A stretch of 64,000 nt of DNA from Vibrio fortis (GCF_000695685.1 NZ_JFFR01000025.1:248001-312000); one strand, 5' to 3'; shown: positions 18,900 through 28,732, counted from the first letter of the stretch. Numbers and translations: made by a program. Notes: generated by a model not told the origin, from the letters alone.

Positions 18900-19912
18900 T
18901 TAAGAAGTTATCTATTTTTGTCGTCTTATGCTTAGTGATCGCAGTATCAGCAGCATTCTATATTTACAATCAAGCTGAAGCGCACCTAAAACAAGTGATT
19001 CAGCTAGAAGAGCCACAGGTGATCACTGTTGCTCCTGGTGCGAGTTTCCATCGTGTATTGAATCAACTGGTTGATGAAGGTTTGTTTACGGCGTCGCCAT
19101 ACAGCAAGCTGATTCGTAAGCTTCACCCAGAATTGGTTGATGTGAAAGCGGGTACTTTCTTGCTTGAGCCAGAACTAACGCTTAACCAAGCACTTCAAGT
19201 ATTGGTTGAAGGTAAAGAGCACCAGTTTACGATCACATTTGTTGAAGGTAGCCGCTTTGATGAGTGGCGTCAGCAGTTAGAGCAGAACGAATTTATTGAG
19301 CAGACGCTACAAGGCGTCTCAGAAGAAGAGATCGCAGAGCTACTGGGTATTGAACATAAGAAGTTAGAAGGTTTATTTCTCGCTGAGACTTATCACTACA
19401 CCTATGGCACCAGCGATTTAGATTTGTTGAAGCGTGCTCACAAAGATCTCATGGATGTGGTTAACCAAGAGTGGGAGACTCGTGCTGAAAAGCTGCCTCT
19501 TAAATCACCGTATGAAGCGCTTATCCTTGCGTCTATCATCGAAAAAGAGACCGCTGTTGCTTCTGAGCGTGAGCGTGTTTCATCGGTATTCGTGAATCGC
19601 CTAAACAAGCGTATGCGTCTGCAAACCGACCCAACCGTTATCTACGGAATGGGTGATAGCTATGATGGCAACATTCGTAAGAAAGATTTAAGAACACCAA
19701 CACCATACAACACATACACTATCAATGGTCTACCGCCTACGCCGATTGCGATGGCTGGCAGAGCATCGATTAATGCGGCTTTGAACCCAGAACAAAGTAA
19801 CTACCTTTACTTTGTGGCAAGCGGCACAGGTGGTCACGTATTTTCAAAGAGTTTGGCTGAGCACAACCGTGCAGTACGAGCTTACTTAAAACAATTAAGA
19901 AAGAAAAAATAA
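18896..19912 (+). CDS. mltG: Endolytic murein transglycosylase
   Basis: Inner-membrane transglycosylase (YceG) that cleaves nascent glycan strands and sets their length. 338 residues with one N-terminal membrane segment (about 5-25) and a LysM-like region. The catalytic domain has the glutamate motif ASIIEKETA near residue 219 and the QTDPTVIYG and [20 protein letters not shown] signatures. The start is GTG within the pabC stop (GTGA overlap). Confidence 0.95.
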   Translation: MIKKLSIFVVLCLVIAVSAAFYIYNQAEAHLKQVIQLEEPQVITVAPGASFHRVLNQLVDEGLFTASPYSKLIRKLHPELVDVKAGTFLLEPELTLNQALQVLVEGKEHQFTITFVEGSRFDEWRQQLEQNEFIEQTLQGVSEEEIAELLGIEHKKLEGLFLAETYHYTYGTSDLDLLKRAHKDLMDVVNQEWETRAEKLPLKSPYEALILASIIEKETAVASERERVSSVFVNRLNKRMRLQTDPTVIYGMGDSYDGNIRKKDLRTPTPYNTYTINGLPPTPIAMAGRASINAALNPEQSNYLYFVASGTGGHVFSKSLAEHNRAVRAYLKQLRKKK

Positions 19913-19923
19913 AGAACAAAGCT

Positions 19924-20556
19924 ATGAATCAGTCGAAGTTTATTACGGTAGAAGGTCTAGAAGGTGCAGGTAAAAGCACTGCGATTAACGCAATCTTAGC
20001 GACACTCAAAGAGTCTGGTGTTGCAGAGGTCGTGAATACTCGTGAGCCCGGTGGCACTGTTCTTGCCGAAAAGATGCGTTCTTTAGTTAAAGAAGAGCAT
20101 GAAGGTGAGAAGCTGCAAGATATGACCGAGCTGTTATTGATGTATGCAGCGCGTGTTCAACTGGTAGAGAATGTTATTAAGCCTGCTCTCGCAGAAGGAA
20201 AGTGGGTATTAGGCGATCGTCATGATATGTCGTCACAAGCCTATCAAGGTGGTGGTCGTCAGATTGACCGCAAGACCATGACGTCATTGAAAGAGACTAC
20301 TTTGGGCGACTTCAAGCCCGATTTAACTCTATATTTAGATTTGGACCCACGTGTTGGCCTTGAGCGTGCGCGTGGTCGCGGCGAGTTAGATCGTATTGAA
20401 AAGATGGATATCTCATTCTTTGACCGTACACGTGAACGTTACTTAGAGATCGCTGAGCAAGATGAATCGGTATTGGTCATTAATGCAGAGCAAGAGATCG
20501 AGCAAGTAGCGGCAGATATCAAACAAGCACTAACAACTTGGTTAGAGCAACAGTAG
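19924..20556 (+). CDS. tmk: Thymidylate kinase
   Basis: Phosphorylates dTMP to dTDP. 210 residues with P-loop [10 protein letters not shown] at about 10-19, the TREPGGT motif, [16 protein letters not shown] near residue 97 and an arginine-rich lid [12 protein letters not shown]. It lies 11 bases after mltG in the run towards holB. Confidence 0.97.
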   Translation: MNQSKFITVEGLEGAGKSTAINAILATLKESGVAEVVNTREPGGTVLAEKMRSLVKEEHEGEKLQDMTELLLMYAARVQLVENVIKPALAEGKWVLGDRHDMSSQAYQGGGRQIDRKTMTSLKETTLGDFKPDLTLYLDLDPRVGLERARGRGELDRIEKMDISFFDRTRERYLEIAEQDESVLVINAEQEIEQVAADIKQALTTWLEQQ

Positions 20557-20563
20557 GTTAAAC

Positions 20564-21529
20564 ATGACCGAGTTATACCCTTGGCTATCACCACTTTGGA
20601 ACGAGTGGAAAAAGAGTCTAGAAGCAGGGCGATTCCCTAATTCATCGATTGTGAATGCACCGCTAGGTTTGGGTGTTGAAAAAGCCGTGGATCAACTCAC
20701 CGCGTCGTTGATGTGTATCAACTACGAAAGTGAGGCTTGCGGTTTTTGTCATAGCTGTGAGCTGATGAAATCAGGCAGTCACCCGGATTTTCATGTTATC
20801 TCTCCAGAGAAAGAGGGCAAAGCGATCACTGTCGATCAGATACGATCGAGTAATCGCTGGGCGCAAGAGTCATCCCAATTGAATGGCTTGCGTGTCATCG
20901 TGGTTAGTCCAGCCGAGGCGATGAATGAATCGGCATCGAATGCACTACTAAAGACCTTAGAAGAACCCTCTAGTGAGTGTGTTTTTATTCTAGTTAGCCA
21001 GAACAGCCATCGTTTAATGCCGACGATTGTCAGTCGCTGTCAGCAGTTCAGCGTCGCTACTCCAAGCTTAGAAGTAGGTGGTCAGTGGTTGAAGCAGGAG
21101 CTAGGAAAAGATGTCCCAGACTACGTGCTGGCTCTGAATGACAATGCTCCCCTACTGGCAAAGGCTATGGTAGAAGAGGGCGGTTTAGAGAGCTCTCAAC
21201 AACTGTTCGACCGCTTTCTGAAGATTATTCAGCGCAGTGACTTCAATTTGATGCAATTGGCATCTGAAATAGCGAAAGATTCAATTGTTCAGTTAAGCTG
21301 GTTATGGCATCTACTTTCAGACGTGCAGAAGGTACATTTTGGTATTCAAAGCCAATCTATTCTGCCGAGCGCACAAGCGTTATCGAGCACTCTTTCATAT
21401 CAAGCGGCTCATAAATCATCGAGTCAGCTATTGGTTCTTCTTGAACAATTAAAGCAACACCCAGGGCTTAACACGGAGCTTCTGATAATGAATTGGCTTA
21501 TCGCCACTTGCGAGGAAACATGTTCGTAG
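20564..21529 (+). CDS. holB: DNA polymerase III subunit delta'
   Basis: A rigid subunit of the sliding-clamp loader, AAA+ family, 321 residues. A four-cysteine zinc module (C-x8-C-x2-C-x2-C) occurs in EACGFCHSCELM near residues 50-65. The nucleotide-binding P loop is degenerate, as usual for delta'. NESASNALLKTLEEPS is the sensor/SRC region. Eight bases separate it from tmk and it overlaps the next gene by ten bases. Confidence 0.95.
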   Translation: MTELYPWLSPLWNEWKKSLEAGRFPNSSIVNAPLGLGVEKAVDQLTASLMCINYESEACGFCHSCELMKSGSHPDFHVISPEKEGKAITVDQIRSSNRWAQESSQLNGLRVIVVSPAEAMNESASNALLKTLEEPSSECVFILVSQNSHRLMPTIVSRCQQFSVATPSLEVGGQWLKQELGKDVPDYVLALNDNAPLLAKAMVEEGGLESSQQLFDRFLKIIQRSDFNLMQLASEIAKDSIVQLSWLWHLLSDVQKVHFGIQSQSILPSAQALSSTLSYQAAHKSSSQLLVLLEQLKQHPGLNTELLIMNWLIATCEETCS

Positions 21530-22287
21530 ATTCCCACTGTCATTTAGACAAATTGGACTATCAAGATTTACATACTGGCGTAGAAGATGTCATCAATAAG
21601 GCCAAAGAGGCTAACGTTGAACAGCTACTTTCCGTTGGTGTGACATTAGATTCTTTCGAAAATATGCTCGAAATGATCTCGCCTTTCGATAATGTTCATG
21701 CATCGTGTGGTGTTCATCCACTTGATGTTGAGAGTGACTTCGATTTTGAACGTATGCGTCGTTACGCAAGCGACGATAAGGTTGTTGCCATTGGTGAGAC
21801 TGGGTTGGATTACCACTACCAACCAGAGACAGCAGAGCTGCAACAAGAACGCTTTAAGCAGCATGTTGAGCTTGCTGTCGAGCTTAACAAGCCTTTGATC
21901 ATTCATACACGCAATGCACGCGAAGATACTCTCGCTATTTTGCGTGATGGTGGCGCTGAGAAATGCGGTGGTGTTATTCACTGTTTTACTGAGGATCAGG
22001 CGTTCGCTGATGCAGCTATGGAGTTGGGTTTTTACATATCAATTTCTGGCATTGTGACCTTTAGGCAAGCGACAGAGTTAAAGGAAGTGGTTAAAAATAT
22101 CCCACTTGATAGGCTACTGATTGAAACAGATTCTCCATATCTCGCTCCGGTGCCATATCGCGGCAAACAGAATCAGCCTGCATATGTGGTTGAAGTGGCC
22201 GCGTACATCGCCCAGCTTAAGGGAATCTCAATGAAAGAAGTTGCACAAAAAACAACGGAAAATTACCGAAAACTTTTTTTGCGATGA
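21520..22287 (+). CDS. TatD family metal-dependent hydrolase (YcfH-type)
   Basis: A TIM-barrel DNase/hydrolase of the TatD family, 255 residues. The metal-binding motifs are DSHCHLD at the N terminus, GETGLDYHY near residue 91, HTRNA and TDSPYLAP near residue 204. The ATG at 21520 is chosen because GAGG lies just upstream and the HxH motif must be N-terminal. The gene overlaps holB by ten bases. The cellular substrate is not established for the YcfH branch. Confidence 0.93.
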   Translation: MFVDSHCHLDKLDYQDLHTGVEDVINKAKEANVEQLLSVGVTLDSFENMLEMISPFDNVHASCGVHPLDVESDFDFERMRRYASDDKVVAIGETGLDYHYQPETAELQQERFKQHVELAVELNKPLIIHTRNAREDTLAILRDGGAEKCGGVIHCFTEDQAFADAAMELGFYISISGIVTFRQATELKEVVKNIPLDRLLIETDSPYLAPVPYRGKQNQPAYVVEVAAYIAQLKGISMKEVAQKTTENYRKLFLR

Positions 22288-22305
22288 AAAATCAATTTGA
22301 TAAAC

Positions 22306-22331
22306 AAAAGGGAGCGTAAGCTCCCTTTTTT
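22306..22331 (+). terminator. Terminator closing the fab-holB-tatD-type cluster
   Basis: AAAAGGGAGC, loop GTAA, GCTCCC, then six T residues, 18 bases after the stop codon. Confidence 0.93.
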
Positions 22332-22732
22332 GCGTATTAGATCACCAAAACGCTCAACTTTTTTAATGTTTACGAATTATGTTGAACTTGAGAGCATAAA
22401 ATATAACATCTGTAATTTTGTTACTAAAAATAACATTACCTCTTATTTTATTTACCCCGTGAAATAATAACCTTTCAATAAAAATAGCATATAAAACAAT
22501 GGGTTACGCGTCTGTAAACCATTGCATTTTTGGATTTGACATGTGATCCAAGACGTGTTTTGAAACTAAATTTCGTAAGTCACTAGAAAGTTTGTTACCC
22601 ATCAATATATATTTAGCGGCAGAAAATATAATGCAATACATGGTTACATTTTCACTGGGTGCTAACATTTAGGCTACGGGGGTGTGCCGTTAGAACCCAT
22701 ATAATTATTTTATCTTTATCAGGAGCATAAAC
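22332..22732 (+). promoter_or_regulatory. Regulatory region of ptsG
   Basis: A 400-base AT-rich gap without a credible gene. It contains an Mlc-like operator at 22443-22470, TATAAT at 22627-22632 and at 22700-22705, and a TGTGA half-site at 22542-22546 whose partner is poor. AGGAG at 22721-22725 is the ptsG ribosome-binding site. Which promoter is used cannot be decided by eye. Confidence 0.55.
22443..22470 (+). promoter_or_regulatory. Mlc-like operator
   Basis: An AT-rich inverted repeat, TTATTTTATTT on the left and TGAAATAATAA on the right, around a CCCCG core. This is the layout recalled for E. coli Mlc sites at ptsG. A bona fide mlc homologue lies at 29051-30268. Confidence 0.5.
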
Positions 22733-24163
22733 ATGTTTAAGAACCTTTTTGCTAGCCTGCAAAAAGTTGGTAAGTCTCTGATGCTACCAGTATCAGTTTT
22801 ACCAGTTGCGGGTATTTTGCTTGGTGTTGGTGCAGCGGACCTTTCTTTCATTCCAGAGATTGTTTCTAATCTAATGGAACAAGCGGGTGGTTCAGTATTC
22901 GGTCAAATGGCTCTGCTATTTGCTGTAGGTGTTGCACTTGGCTTTACAAACAATGACGGTGTTGCAGGTCTAGCTGCAATCGTTGGTTACGGTATCATGA
23001 CTGCAACACTTGGCGTAATGGCTGGTGTTATGGGCGTTGAGAAAATCGATACTGGTGTACTAGGTGGTATCCTAGTCGGTGGTGTTGCTGCTTGGGCATT
23101 CAACCGTTTCTTCCGTATCCAACTTCCAGAGTACCTTGGCTTCTTCGCTGGTAAGCGTGCTGTGCCAATCATCACTGGTTTCTCTGCGATCGGTCTTGCA
23201 ATCCTACTATCTATCGTATGGCCACCAGTTGGCGGAGCAATCGCTGCATTCTCTGATTGGGCTGCACACCAAAACCCACAAGTTGCGTTTGGTATCTACG
23301 GCATCATCGAGCGTTCTCTGATCCCATTCGGTCTTCACCACGTTTGGAACGTACCTTTCTTCTTCGAAGCTGGTACTTGTGTAAACGCTGCTGGCGAAAC
23401 TCAAAACGGTGTTCTTACTTGTTACCTAGTTGCTGATGAAGCATCTCGTGCTGCAGGCAACGGCTTCGGTCAGCTAGCAGGTGGTTACATGTTCAAGATG
23501 TTCGGTCTACCAGCTGCTGCAATCGCAATTGCACACTCTGCTAAACCTGAAAACCGCGTTAAAGTAATGGGTATCATGGCATCAGCTGCTCTGACTTCAT
23601 TCCTAACAGGTATTACTGAGCCAATCGAATTCTCATTCCTATTCGTTGCTCCAGTACTGTACGCAATCCACGCTCTACTAGCAGGTTCTGCATACGTTCT
23701 AGCGAACACTCTAGGTTTTGTACACGGTACATCTTTCTCTCACGGTCTAATCGACTTCCTAGTTCTATCTGGCAACGCGTCTAAGATGGGTCTAATGATT
23801 GTTTGTGGCCTAGGTTACGCAGCGCTTTACTACTTCGTATTCCGCACAGTAATCAAAGCTCTAGACCTTAAGACTCCTGGTCGTGAAGACGAGTCAGAAG
23901 ACCAAGCTGTAGCGACTGGCTCTGAGCTAGCTGGCGAACTAGTTGCTGCATTCGGTGGCAAAGCTAACATCACTGGTCTTGACGCTTGTATCACTCGTCT
24001 ACGTGTAGCGGTTGCTGATACAGAAGTTGTTGACCAAGACAAGCTGAAGAAACTAGGTGCTGCTGGTGTAGTAGTAGTAGCTGGTGGCGTTCAAGCTATC
24101 TTCGGTACTAAGTCTGACAACCTGAAAACAGACATGGATGAGTGGATCCGTAACAACGGTTAA
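22733..24163 (+). CDS. ptsG: PTS glucose transporter subunit IIBC
   Basis: Imports and phosphorylates glucose through the phosphotransferase system in the inner membrane. 476 residues: an IIC domain with multiple membrane segments (about 1-385) containing [15 protein letters not shown], a linker, and a cytosolic IIB domain (about 395-476) with the phospho-acceptor Cys419 in [10 protein letters not shown]. No IIA domain is fused, so it depends on a separate IIA-Glc. Position after the tatD-type gene matches E. coli. Regulation by Mlc is suggested by the upstream operator. Confidence 0.96.
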   Translation: MFKNLFASLQKVGKSLMLPVSVLPVAGILLGVGAADLSFIPEIVSNLMEQAGGSVFGQMALLFAVGVALGFTNNDGVAGLAAIVGYGIMTATLGVMAGVMGVEKIDTGVLGGILVGGVAAWAFNRFFRIQLPEYLGFFAGKRAVPIITGFSAIGLAILLSIVWPPVGGAIAAFSDWAAHQNPQVAFGIYGIIERSLIPFGLHHVWNVPFFFEAGTCVNAAGETQNGVLTCYLVADEASRAAGNGFGQLAGGYMFKMFGLPAAAIAIAHSAKPENRVKVMGIMASAALTSFLTGITEPIEFSFLFVAPVLYAIHALLAGSAYVLANTLGFVHGTSFSHGLIDFLVLSGNASKMGLMIVCGLGYAALYYFVFRTVIKALDLKTPGREDESEDQAVATGSELAGELVAAFGGKANITGLDACITRLRVAVADTEVVDQDKLKKLGAAGVVVVAGGVQAIFGTKSDNLKTDMDEWIRNNG

Positions 24164-24183
24164 TCACTGATTCAATCGAATAG

Positions 24184-24208
24184 AAGGAGGCTTTAAGCCT
24201 CCTTTTTT
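24184..24208 (+). terminator. Terminator of ptsG
   Basis: AAGGAGGCTT pairs with AAGCCTCCTT and is followed by a run of T, 20 bases after the stop. Confidence 0.93.
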
Positions 24209-24335
24209 CGTTTCTGCATACTCTTCACCACTGTGGCCAAGTTGACTTAATATCCATGATTCTCTAACTCTACGATGACATCTATCTTTAATAGGTAACT
24301 ATGCTTCATCGCAGATGTATTAATAGGGCTTGATT

Positions 24336-24740
24336 ATGAAACAATATGGATTATTTGGTCTCCTGATTGCGAGCAGTTCTTTTGTTGCACACGCGGCAGA
24401 CAATGCAGACCTTGAAGTGGGTTTAGCACTAGACCAAGACTTGAGCGCAGTGATTGAAATAGATAACACTTACCGCGTCACCGTGGGTAATGATGGCGCA
24501 GCCTTCGATTACATGCTTAAACGTGGCAAGTTTGATTCAGAAACACCATTAGATTGGTATGTTGGCGTTGGCGCATGGGCTGAGTGGGAAGATGACTTCG
24601 GTGTCCGAGTACCACTGGGTGTAAAAGTGAATTTCTACGAGGGATGGAACGCTTACGCACAAGTTCATCCTGAGCTGGATTTGTACGCAGGAGCAGAGTT
24701 ACAACTTGGTGGTGCAGTAGGTGTGACTTACAAGTTTTAA
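24336..24740 (+). CDS. Small exported outer-membrane-type protein, function unknown
   Basis: A 134-residue protein not recognised as a characterised family. A clear signal peptide (MKQYGLFGLLIASSSFVAHA, cleavage after AHA) precedes an acidic mature part with alternating aromatic and polar residues. It ends in GVTYKF, a terminal aromatic resembling the beta-signal of outer-membrane barrels. ATG at 24336 is chosen over a TTG six bases earlier because AATAGGG gives normal spacing. It shares a bidirectional terminator with the convergent barrel gene. Confidence 0.75.
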   Translation: MKQYGLFGLLIASSSFVAHAADNADLEVGLALDQDLSAVIEIDNTYRVTVGNDGAAFDYMLKRGKFDSETPLDWYVGVGAWAEWEDDFGVRVPLGVKVNFYEGWNAYAQVHPELDLYAGAELQLGGAVGVTYKF

Positions 24741-24760
24741 GCTCACATGACTGATATATA

Positions 24761-24793
24761 AACAGGCGCGGTTATATCCGCGCCTGTTTTTTA
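24761..24793 (+). terminator. Bidirectional terminator between two convergent exported-protein genes
   Basis: The 11-bp perfect stem AACAGGCGCGG/CCGCGCCTGTT with loop TTATAT is followed by T-rich sequence on the plus strand. Confidence 0.92.
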
Positions 24794-24847
24794 TTAGATA
24801 GCATTAATGCAGATGTGTAGCGCTCTTATGCATCTGGCGTTGTATCG

Positions 24848-25453
24848 CTAAAAAGTAAATGTCAGGCCGACATTGGCTTGAAACTGGTTCATCCAATCGG
24901 TTTCGAATCGGATTACACAGTTCTGCCCAGTAGAGGGTAAGTTACAGGCTCCGCTGGTATCGTTATCAACGACCGTACCTAGCCAACGTAATTGAGTGGT
25001 TAATGCGAGACTGTCAGAGAGCTTGTATTCCACACCACCAAAAATAGATGCTGAGAATCCGTACTTATCTTTGGCCCAGTCGACATCGACATAGGAAGCG
25101 CCCAGTCCCAAACCTAGGTAACCAGAAAACTGATTCGTTGCAGGGTAGTAGATACTGCTCTGGAAGTGTAAGTATTGAATTGAAGAGTCTAGTTTTAGAG
25201 ATTCCAGCTCAGACTTTTGATTTGAGTAAAATAACCCAACTCGCCCCTTTTCGAGTGGCGTTTCGAGTGGCGTTTCGATAGCAAGAGAGTAGCTGGCTGA
25301 ATTTTCCATATCGTAGGTGTTGCCATCTTCATCCTCGACAGCACCACCGCCAGTGAAACCTATCATCGGAGTGATTTGAATCTCAGCCGATAGAGAAGCC
25401 CCTGAATAACTCAGAAGGGCGAAAAGCACGAGAGCATTTGTTTTGTTATTCAT
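24848..25453 (-). CDS. Outer-membrane beta-barrel protein (OmpW/OmpA-barrel-like)
   Basis: 201 residues with a signal peptide ending in GASLSA (cleavage before EIQITPMIGF). The mature part is a series of amphipathic strands (YSLAIETPL, RVGLFYSN, YLGLGLGASYVDVDW, SASIFGGVEYKLSD, TTQLRWLG) and ends in NVGLTFTF with a terminal Phe, the barrel-assembly signal. Cysteines in SGACNLPSTGQNC could form a loop disulfide. The ATG at 25453 has TAAGGA upstream. Function unknown; a small porin or structural barrel is likely. Confidence 0.8.
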   Translation of the reverse strand: MNNKTNALVLFALLSYSGASLSAEIQITPMIGFTGGGAVEDEDGNTYDMENSASYSLAIETPLETPLEKGRVGLFYSNQKSELESLKLDSSIQYLHFQSSIYYPATNQFSGYLGLGLGASYVDVDWAKDKYGFSASIFGGVEYKLSDSLALTTQLRWLGTVVDNDTSGACNLPSTGQNCVIRFETDWMNQFQANVGLTFTF

Positions 25454-25595
25454 GGGCCTATCCTTATCCAAACACCTACTAATTGTGATGCTTACATCAA
25501 TATTGTGCGACTAATTTCGACGAATCTTGAACATACTTCACACACCTGATATCACTTAAATAAGGCTAAACTAAATATAATAACCAGAGGTGTCT

Positions 25596-25685
25596 ATGGA
25601 ACATGATCTGAAAAACGCTCTACAAATTACCGCTTTTATCTTCATTGTGCTGCTAACGTTCGGTTTTATCGCAATAACTAACTAA
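25596..25685 (+). CDS. YnhF-like small membrane protein (29 residues)
   Basis: Translates to MEHDLKNALQITAFIFIVLL followed by TFGFIAITN. One membrane-spanning segment covers residues 11-27 after a short charged head. Length and the M-x-x-DLK-x-x-L head followed by a single hydrophobic span resemble E. coli YnhF (29 residues). A good AGAGG ribosome-binding site lies five bases upstream of the ATG. It is too short for most gene finders. Function is unknown even in E. coli. Confidence 0.7.
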   Translation: MEHDLKNALQITAFIFIVLLTFGFIAITN

Positions 25686-25728
25686 CCATAGCAGGAAAGC
25701 GAAATTACACAGTTCGCTTTAAGTAGCA

Positions 25729-26910
25729 ATGAACAGTGGCGTAATTACCAATACCGATATCGCAATAGACTTGGCTTACTACGACAAGTTTATTGCGGGT
25801 AAAACAGCTTTGGTTGCTCAAGGTGGTGGCCAAAGAGGGATATTCACATCTGGCGTATTAGACGCCTTTCTCCTCTCTAATTTTGACCCATTCGATGATT
25901 TCTTCGGTACCTCTGCTGGTGCTCTGAATCTATGTGCTTTTGCTTGTCGAGACAAAGGCCTGGGTAAGTCCTTTATTATGGATCTGACCACAGATCCTGA
26001 GTTTTTCAATTTATTCTCTTATATTCGCCACCGGAAAGGCTTGGGAATGGAGTGGGCGCTCGAAAAAATCCTGGCCTATCCTTACAAGCTCGACCTTGAT
26101 TTAGGTCAGCAAGCCTTAGGTGGACGTAATATCTATGCGGCAGTGACGGGTGTAAAAGATCTTAAAGATCACTATTTCCCATTATTTAGTGAAGAATGGT
26201 ACAAGGTTATGCTTGCAACCTGTGCCATTCCTCGACTTTACAATGGAGAGGTTGAGATCGCTGGGGAGAATTATGTAGATGGTGGGGTATCGGCTTCAAT
26301 TCCGGTTCAAGAGGCTTGGAGAAGGCAAGCGCGTTCAATAATTGTTATACGCACTGAACCAGCTTCTGAATGGCGTCCAGAGAATGAGTTGGCGCAAGGA
26401 CCTAAGCCACCGAAACCTATCTCAGCGGAAGAGCTGGAGTGGTTTCGTAGTTCTTTCAGCAGTGTGCAAGAGCATTGGCAGCAGAAAGTCGAGCAATGGA
26501 AGGTCGATTGGAGTTCGTTCTTCCAGCAACAGATCACGCGCTCTAAGCAACAGAAACGTGACAGGCGGCATTTAGACTTGCTTAATGGTGGGCGTTGGCT
26601 GTTTGGTGCTGATGATATCTATCGTCTTAGTCACTTGGTTGGCGATAAGTTCGATTCAGGCTTGGCGGATATGTTAATGGTTCACTATCAAACCTACTCA
26701 TTAACTGAAGATTTCTTACACTCTCCTCCGGACGATACCTTCGTGATTCAAATTGCGCCGAGTGAGTCTCTCAAATCGAGCTCATTGATGAGTGATAAAG
26801 AAGATCTCTTACATGATTACCAGCTTGGGATGGAAGCTGGATTTAAATTTGTGGAGTTGTATTGTTCTATACAAAACGCCAAAGCATCTCACGTTATCCA
26901 GTTCGCATAG
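25729..26910 (+). CDS. Patatin-like phospholipase family protein
   Basis: A predicted cytoplasmic or peripheral serine lipase, 393 residues. The oxyanion loop GGGQRG is at residues 32-37 and the nucleophile elbow GTSAG is at 60-64 (Ser62). The catalytic Asp is in YVDGGVSASIPV near residue 186. The C-terminal third is charged and Gln/Trp-rich (QEHWQQKVEQWKVDWSSF), a likely helical extension also seen in YjjU-type patatins. The ATG lacks a strong ribosome-binding site. It follows the YnhF-like gene by 43 bases. Confidence 0.9.
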   Translation: MNSGVITNTDIAIDLAYYDKFIAGKTALVAQGGGQRGIFTSGVLDAFLLSNFDPFDDFFGTSAGALNLCAFACRDKGLGKSFIMDLTTDPEFFNLFSYIRHRKGLGMEWALEKILAYPYKLDLDLGQQALGGRNIYAAVTGVKDLKDHYFPLFSEEWYKVMLATCAIPRLYNGEVEIAGENYVDGGVSASIPVQEAWRRQARSIIVIRTEPASEWRPENELAQGPKPPKPISAEELEWFRSSFSSVQEHWQQKVEQWKVDWSSFFQQQITRSKQQKRDRRHLDLLNGGRWLFGADDIYRLSHLVGDKFDSGLADMLMVHYQTYSLTEDFLHSPPDDTFVIQIAPSESLKSSSLMSDKEDLLHDYQLGMEAGFKFVELYCSIQNAKASHVIQFA

Positions 26911-26982
26911 CATCTAGCTTTTCTGCATTTAACATCTCTGCTTTTTACGTCTCTCAATATACTGGTACCGAGTGTTAAGCAC

Positions 26983-27015
26983 AAAAATGGCTGTGAAGTT
27001 TAGCTCCACAGCCAT
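26983..27015 (-). terminator. Probable original terminator of pykA
   Basis: On the minus strand ATGGCTGTG/CACAGCCAT forms a 9-bp stem followed by TTTTTG. The plus strand has no T tract after the stem, so it serves the minus strand. It lies beyond the MITE-like repeat, about 270 bases from the pykA stop. Confidence 0.75.
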
Positions 27016-27042
27016 AAGTATGAATGCCGTAATATCAGATGA

Positions 27043-27290
27043 CTAGGGCGTGTTGACCTTTCGTGGTTAAATTTTGTTCGAGATAAAAGCGTTTTAATCG
27101 CGGCGAGGGAGAAGTAGCCTAGTCATTCTAAGCAAATCTCCCTCAACAAAGAGTAAAACGCTGTTAGCCGAACCCTTCGGGCAGCGTTTGCTGGTCATTT
27201 CTACTGCGTTATCGGCTTCTCATGTAGGCTAGCTACACATCAAACAGCAACTCGCTGCAAAAACTAGCTCGAAAGATCAACGCGCCCTAG
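27043..27290. mobile_element. MITE-like non-coding element with 21-bp terminal inverted repeats
   Basis: The left end CTAGGGCGTGTTGACCTTTCG and the right end (reverse complement CTAGGGCGCGTTGATCTTTCG) match at 19 of 21 positions. The outer CTAG could be a 4-bp target duplication. The 248-bp body has no transposase frame and contains internal complementary tracts such as GAGGGAGA and TCTCCCTC. An origin by trans-mobilisation from an IS5-type element is an inference from the CTAG borders. Confidence 0.75.
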
Positions 27291-28732
27291 GTAACAGGAA
27301 GCACACGCATGCAGTTTGTTGAACCTGCGACATCCATGATATCACCCTGCGTGATGATCACGAGATCGCCAAATTTGAGCATCCCTTTCTCTTTCAAACA
27401 GGTCAAGGTAGAGAGTGCGATATCAAAGCTGTCTTCTTTATCCGTTTCAAAATAGATAGGCGTAACGCCTCGGTATAGGGTACAGCGATTTAGAGTACCT
27501 TCGTTGCGTGACAAAGCGAAGATCGGCATGTCAGCACTGAGGCGAGACATCATTAATGCTGTCCGACCGGACTCAGTGAGAGTGACAACGCCTTTAATGC
27601 CTTCCATATGGTTTGCCGAGTAGATGGTCGCCATTGAGATGGTTTCTTCTGCCGTTACAAACGTTCGGTCGATGCGGTAGTTAGATTGGTTCACTCCAGC
27701 CATCTTCTCTGCACCAATACATACTTCAGCCATCGACTTAACCGTCTCGACAGGGTAAGCACCAGCAGCCGTTTCTCCGGATAGCATTACCGCATCGGTA
27801 CCATCAAGCACGGCGTTGGCGACATCCATCACCTCAGCACGTGTTGGCATTGGTGCTGAGATCATCGATTCCATCATCTGGGTTGCGGTGATAATCGTAC
27901 GGTTAAGCGCTCTAGCACGGCGTATGAGCTGTTTCTGTACGCCAACGAGCTCTGGGTCACCAATCTCAACTCCGAGGTCTCCACGGGCTACCATGACCAC
28001 ATCTGACGCCATGATGATGTCATCCATATTCTCAATACTAGAAACCGTTTCTGCTCGTTCAACTTTGGCGACTAGATGCGCTTCCAGGCCAGCATCTCGA
28101 GCGAGTTGTCTGGCATAGCTCATGTCTTCCCCGTTACGAGGGAATGAAACAGCAAGGTAATCAACTTGGATCTCTGCGGCGGTAATGATGTCACGCTTGT
28201 CTTTCTCTGTCAGAGCTTCAGCCGAGAGGCCACCGCCTTTTTTATTTATTCCTTTATTGTTAGATAAAGGACCGCCGATGATGACTTCAGTATGCACTCG
28301 ACAGCCTTCTACAGAAGTAACCTTTAGTTGAACACGTCCGTCATCGAGTAGTAGGACATCGCCAGCATCCACATCATTGGGTAGTTCTTTATAGTCCAGT
28401 CCGACCGATTCTTGATTACCTTCACCGAGTCCTAGGCTGCTATCGAGTGTAAATTTGTCGCCGACGGCGAGTTGAATCTTTCCGTCTCTAAAGGTGGATA
28501 CTCGAATTTTCGGCCCCTGAAGATCTCCGAGAATGGCGACTTGGGTACCGAGTTTTTTGGCAATAGCACGAACTTTCGCTGCTCTTTCAATGTGATCGTC
28601 GCTGCTGCCATGAGAAAAGTTCATGCGAACGATGTTGGCGCCGGCTTTGATGATCTCTTCGAGAACGTTGCCTTTGTCTGTGGATGGGCCCAGTGTGGTA
28701 ACGATTTTTGTTTTTCTTACCTGTGCTGTCAT
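27287..28732 (-). CDS. pykA: Pyruvate kinase, PykA type
   Basis: Converts phosphoenolpyruvate and ADP to pyruvate and ATP, the last step of glycolysis. The ATG at 28732 follows AGGAG and gives 481 residues starting [21 protein letters not shown]. This fits the PykA rather than PykF length and start. Key motifs are RMNFSHGS near residue 35, [10 protein letters not shown] and the active-site block [12 protein letters not shown] and [10 protein letters not shown]. The stop codon TAG lies inside the CTAG at the border of the MITE-like element. Confidence 0.96.
   Translation of the reverse strand: MTAQVRKTKIVTTLGPSTDKGNVLEEIIKAGANIVRMNFSHGSSDDHIERAAKVRAIAKKLGTQVAILGDLQGPKIRVSTFRDGKIQLAVGDKFTLDSSLGLGEGNQESVGLDYKELPNDVDAGDVLLLDDGRVQLKVTSVEGCRVHTEVIIGGPLSNNKGINKKGGGLSAEALTEKDKRDIITAAEIQVDYLAVSFPRNGEDMSYARQLARDAGLEAHLVAKVERAETVSSIENMDDIIMASDVVMVARGDLGVEIGDPELVGVQKQLIRRARALNRTIITATQMMESMISAPMPTRAEVMDVANAVLDGTDAVMLSGETAAGAYPVETVKSMAEVCIGAEKMAGVNQSNYRIDRTFVTAEETISMATIYSANHMEGIKGVVTLTESGRTALMMSRLSADMPIFALSRNEGTLNRCTLYRGVTPIYFETDKEDSFDIALSTLTCLKEKGMLKFGDLVIITQGDIMDVAGSTNCMRVLPVT

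Noticed and set aside
22537..22560. CRP site upstream of ptsG
   Set aside because: Only the TGTGA half-site fits; the required TCACA half is missing at the 6-bp spacing.
27043..27290. A complete insertion sequence at the pykA 3' end
   Set aside because: The element is 248 bp with no transposase frame, so only a MITE-like or relic label is justified.
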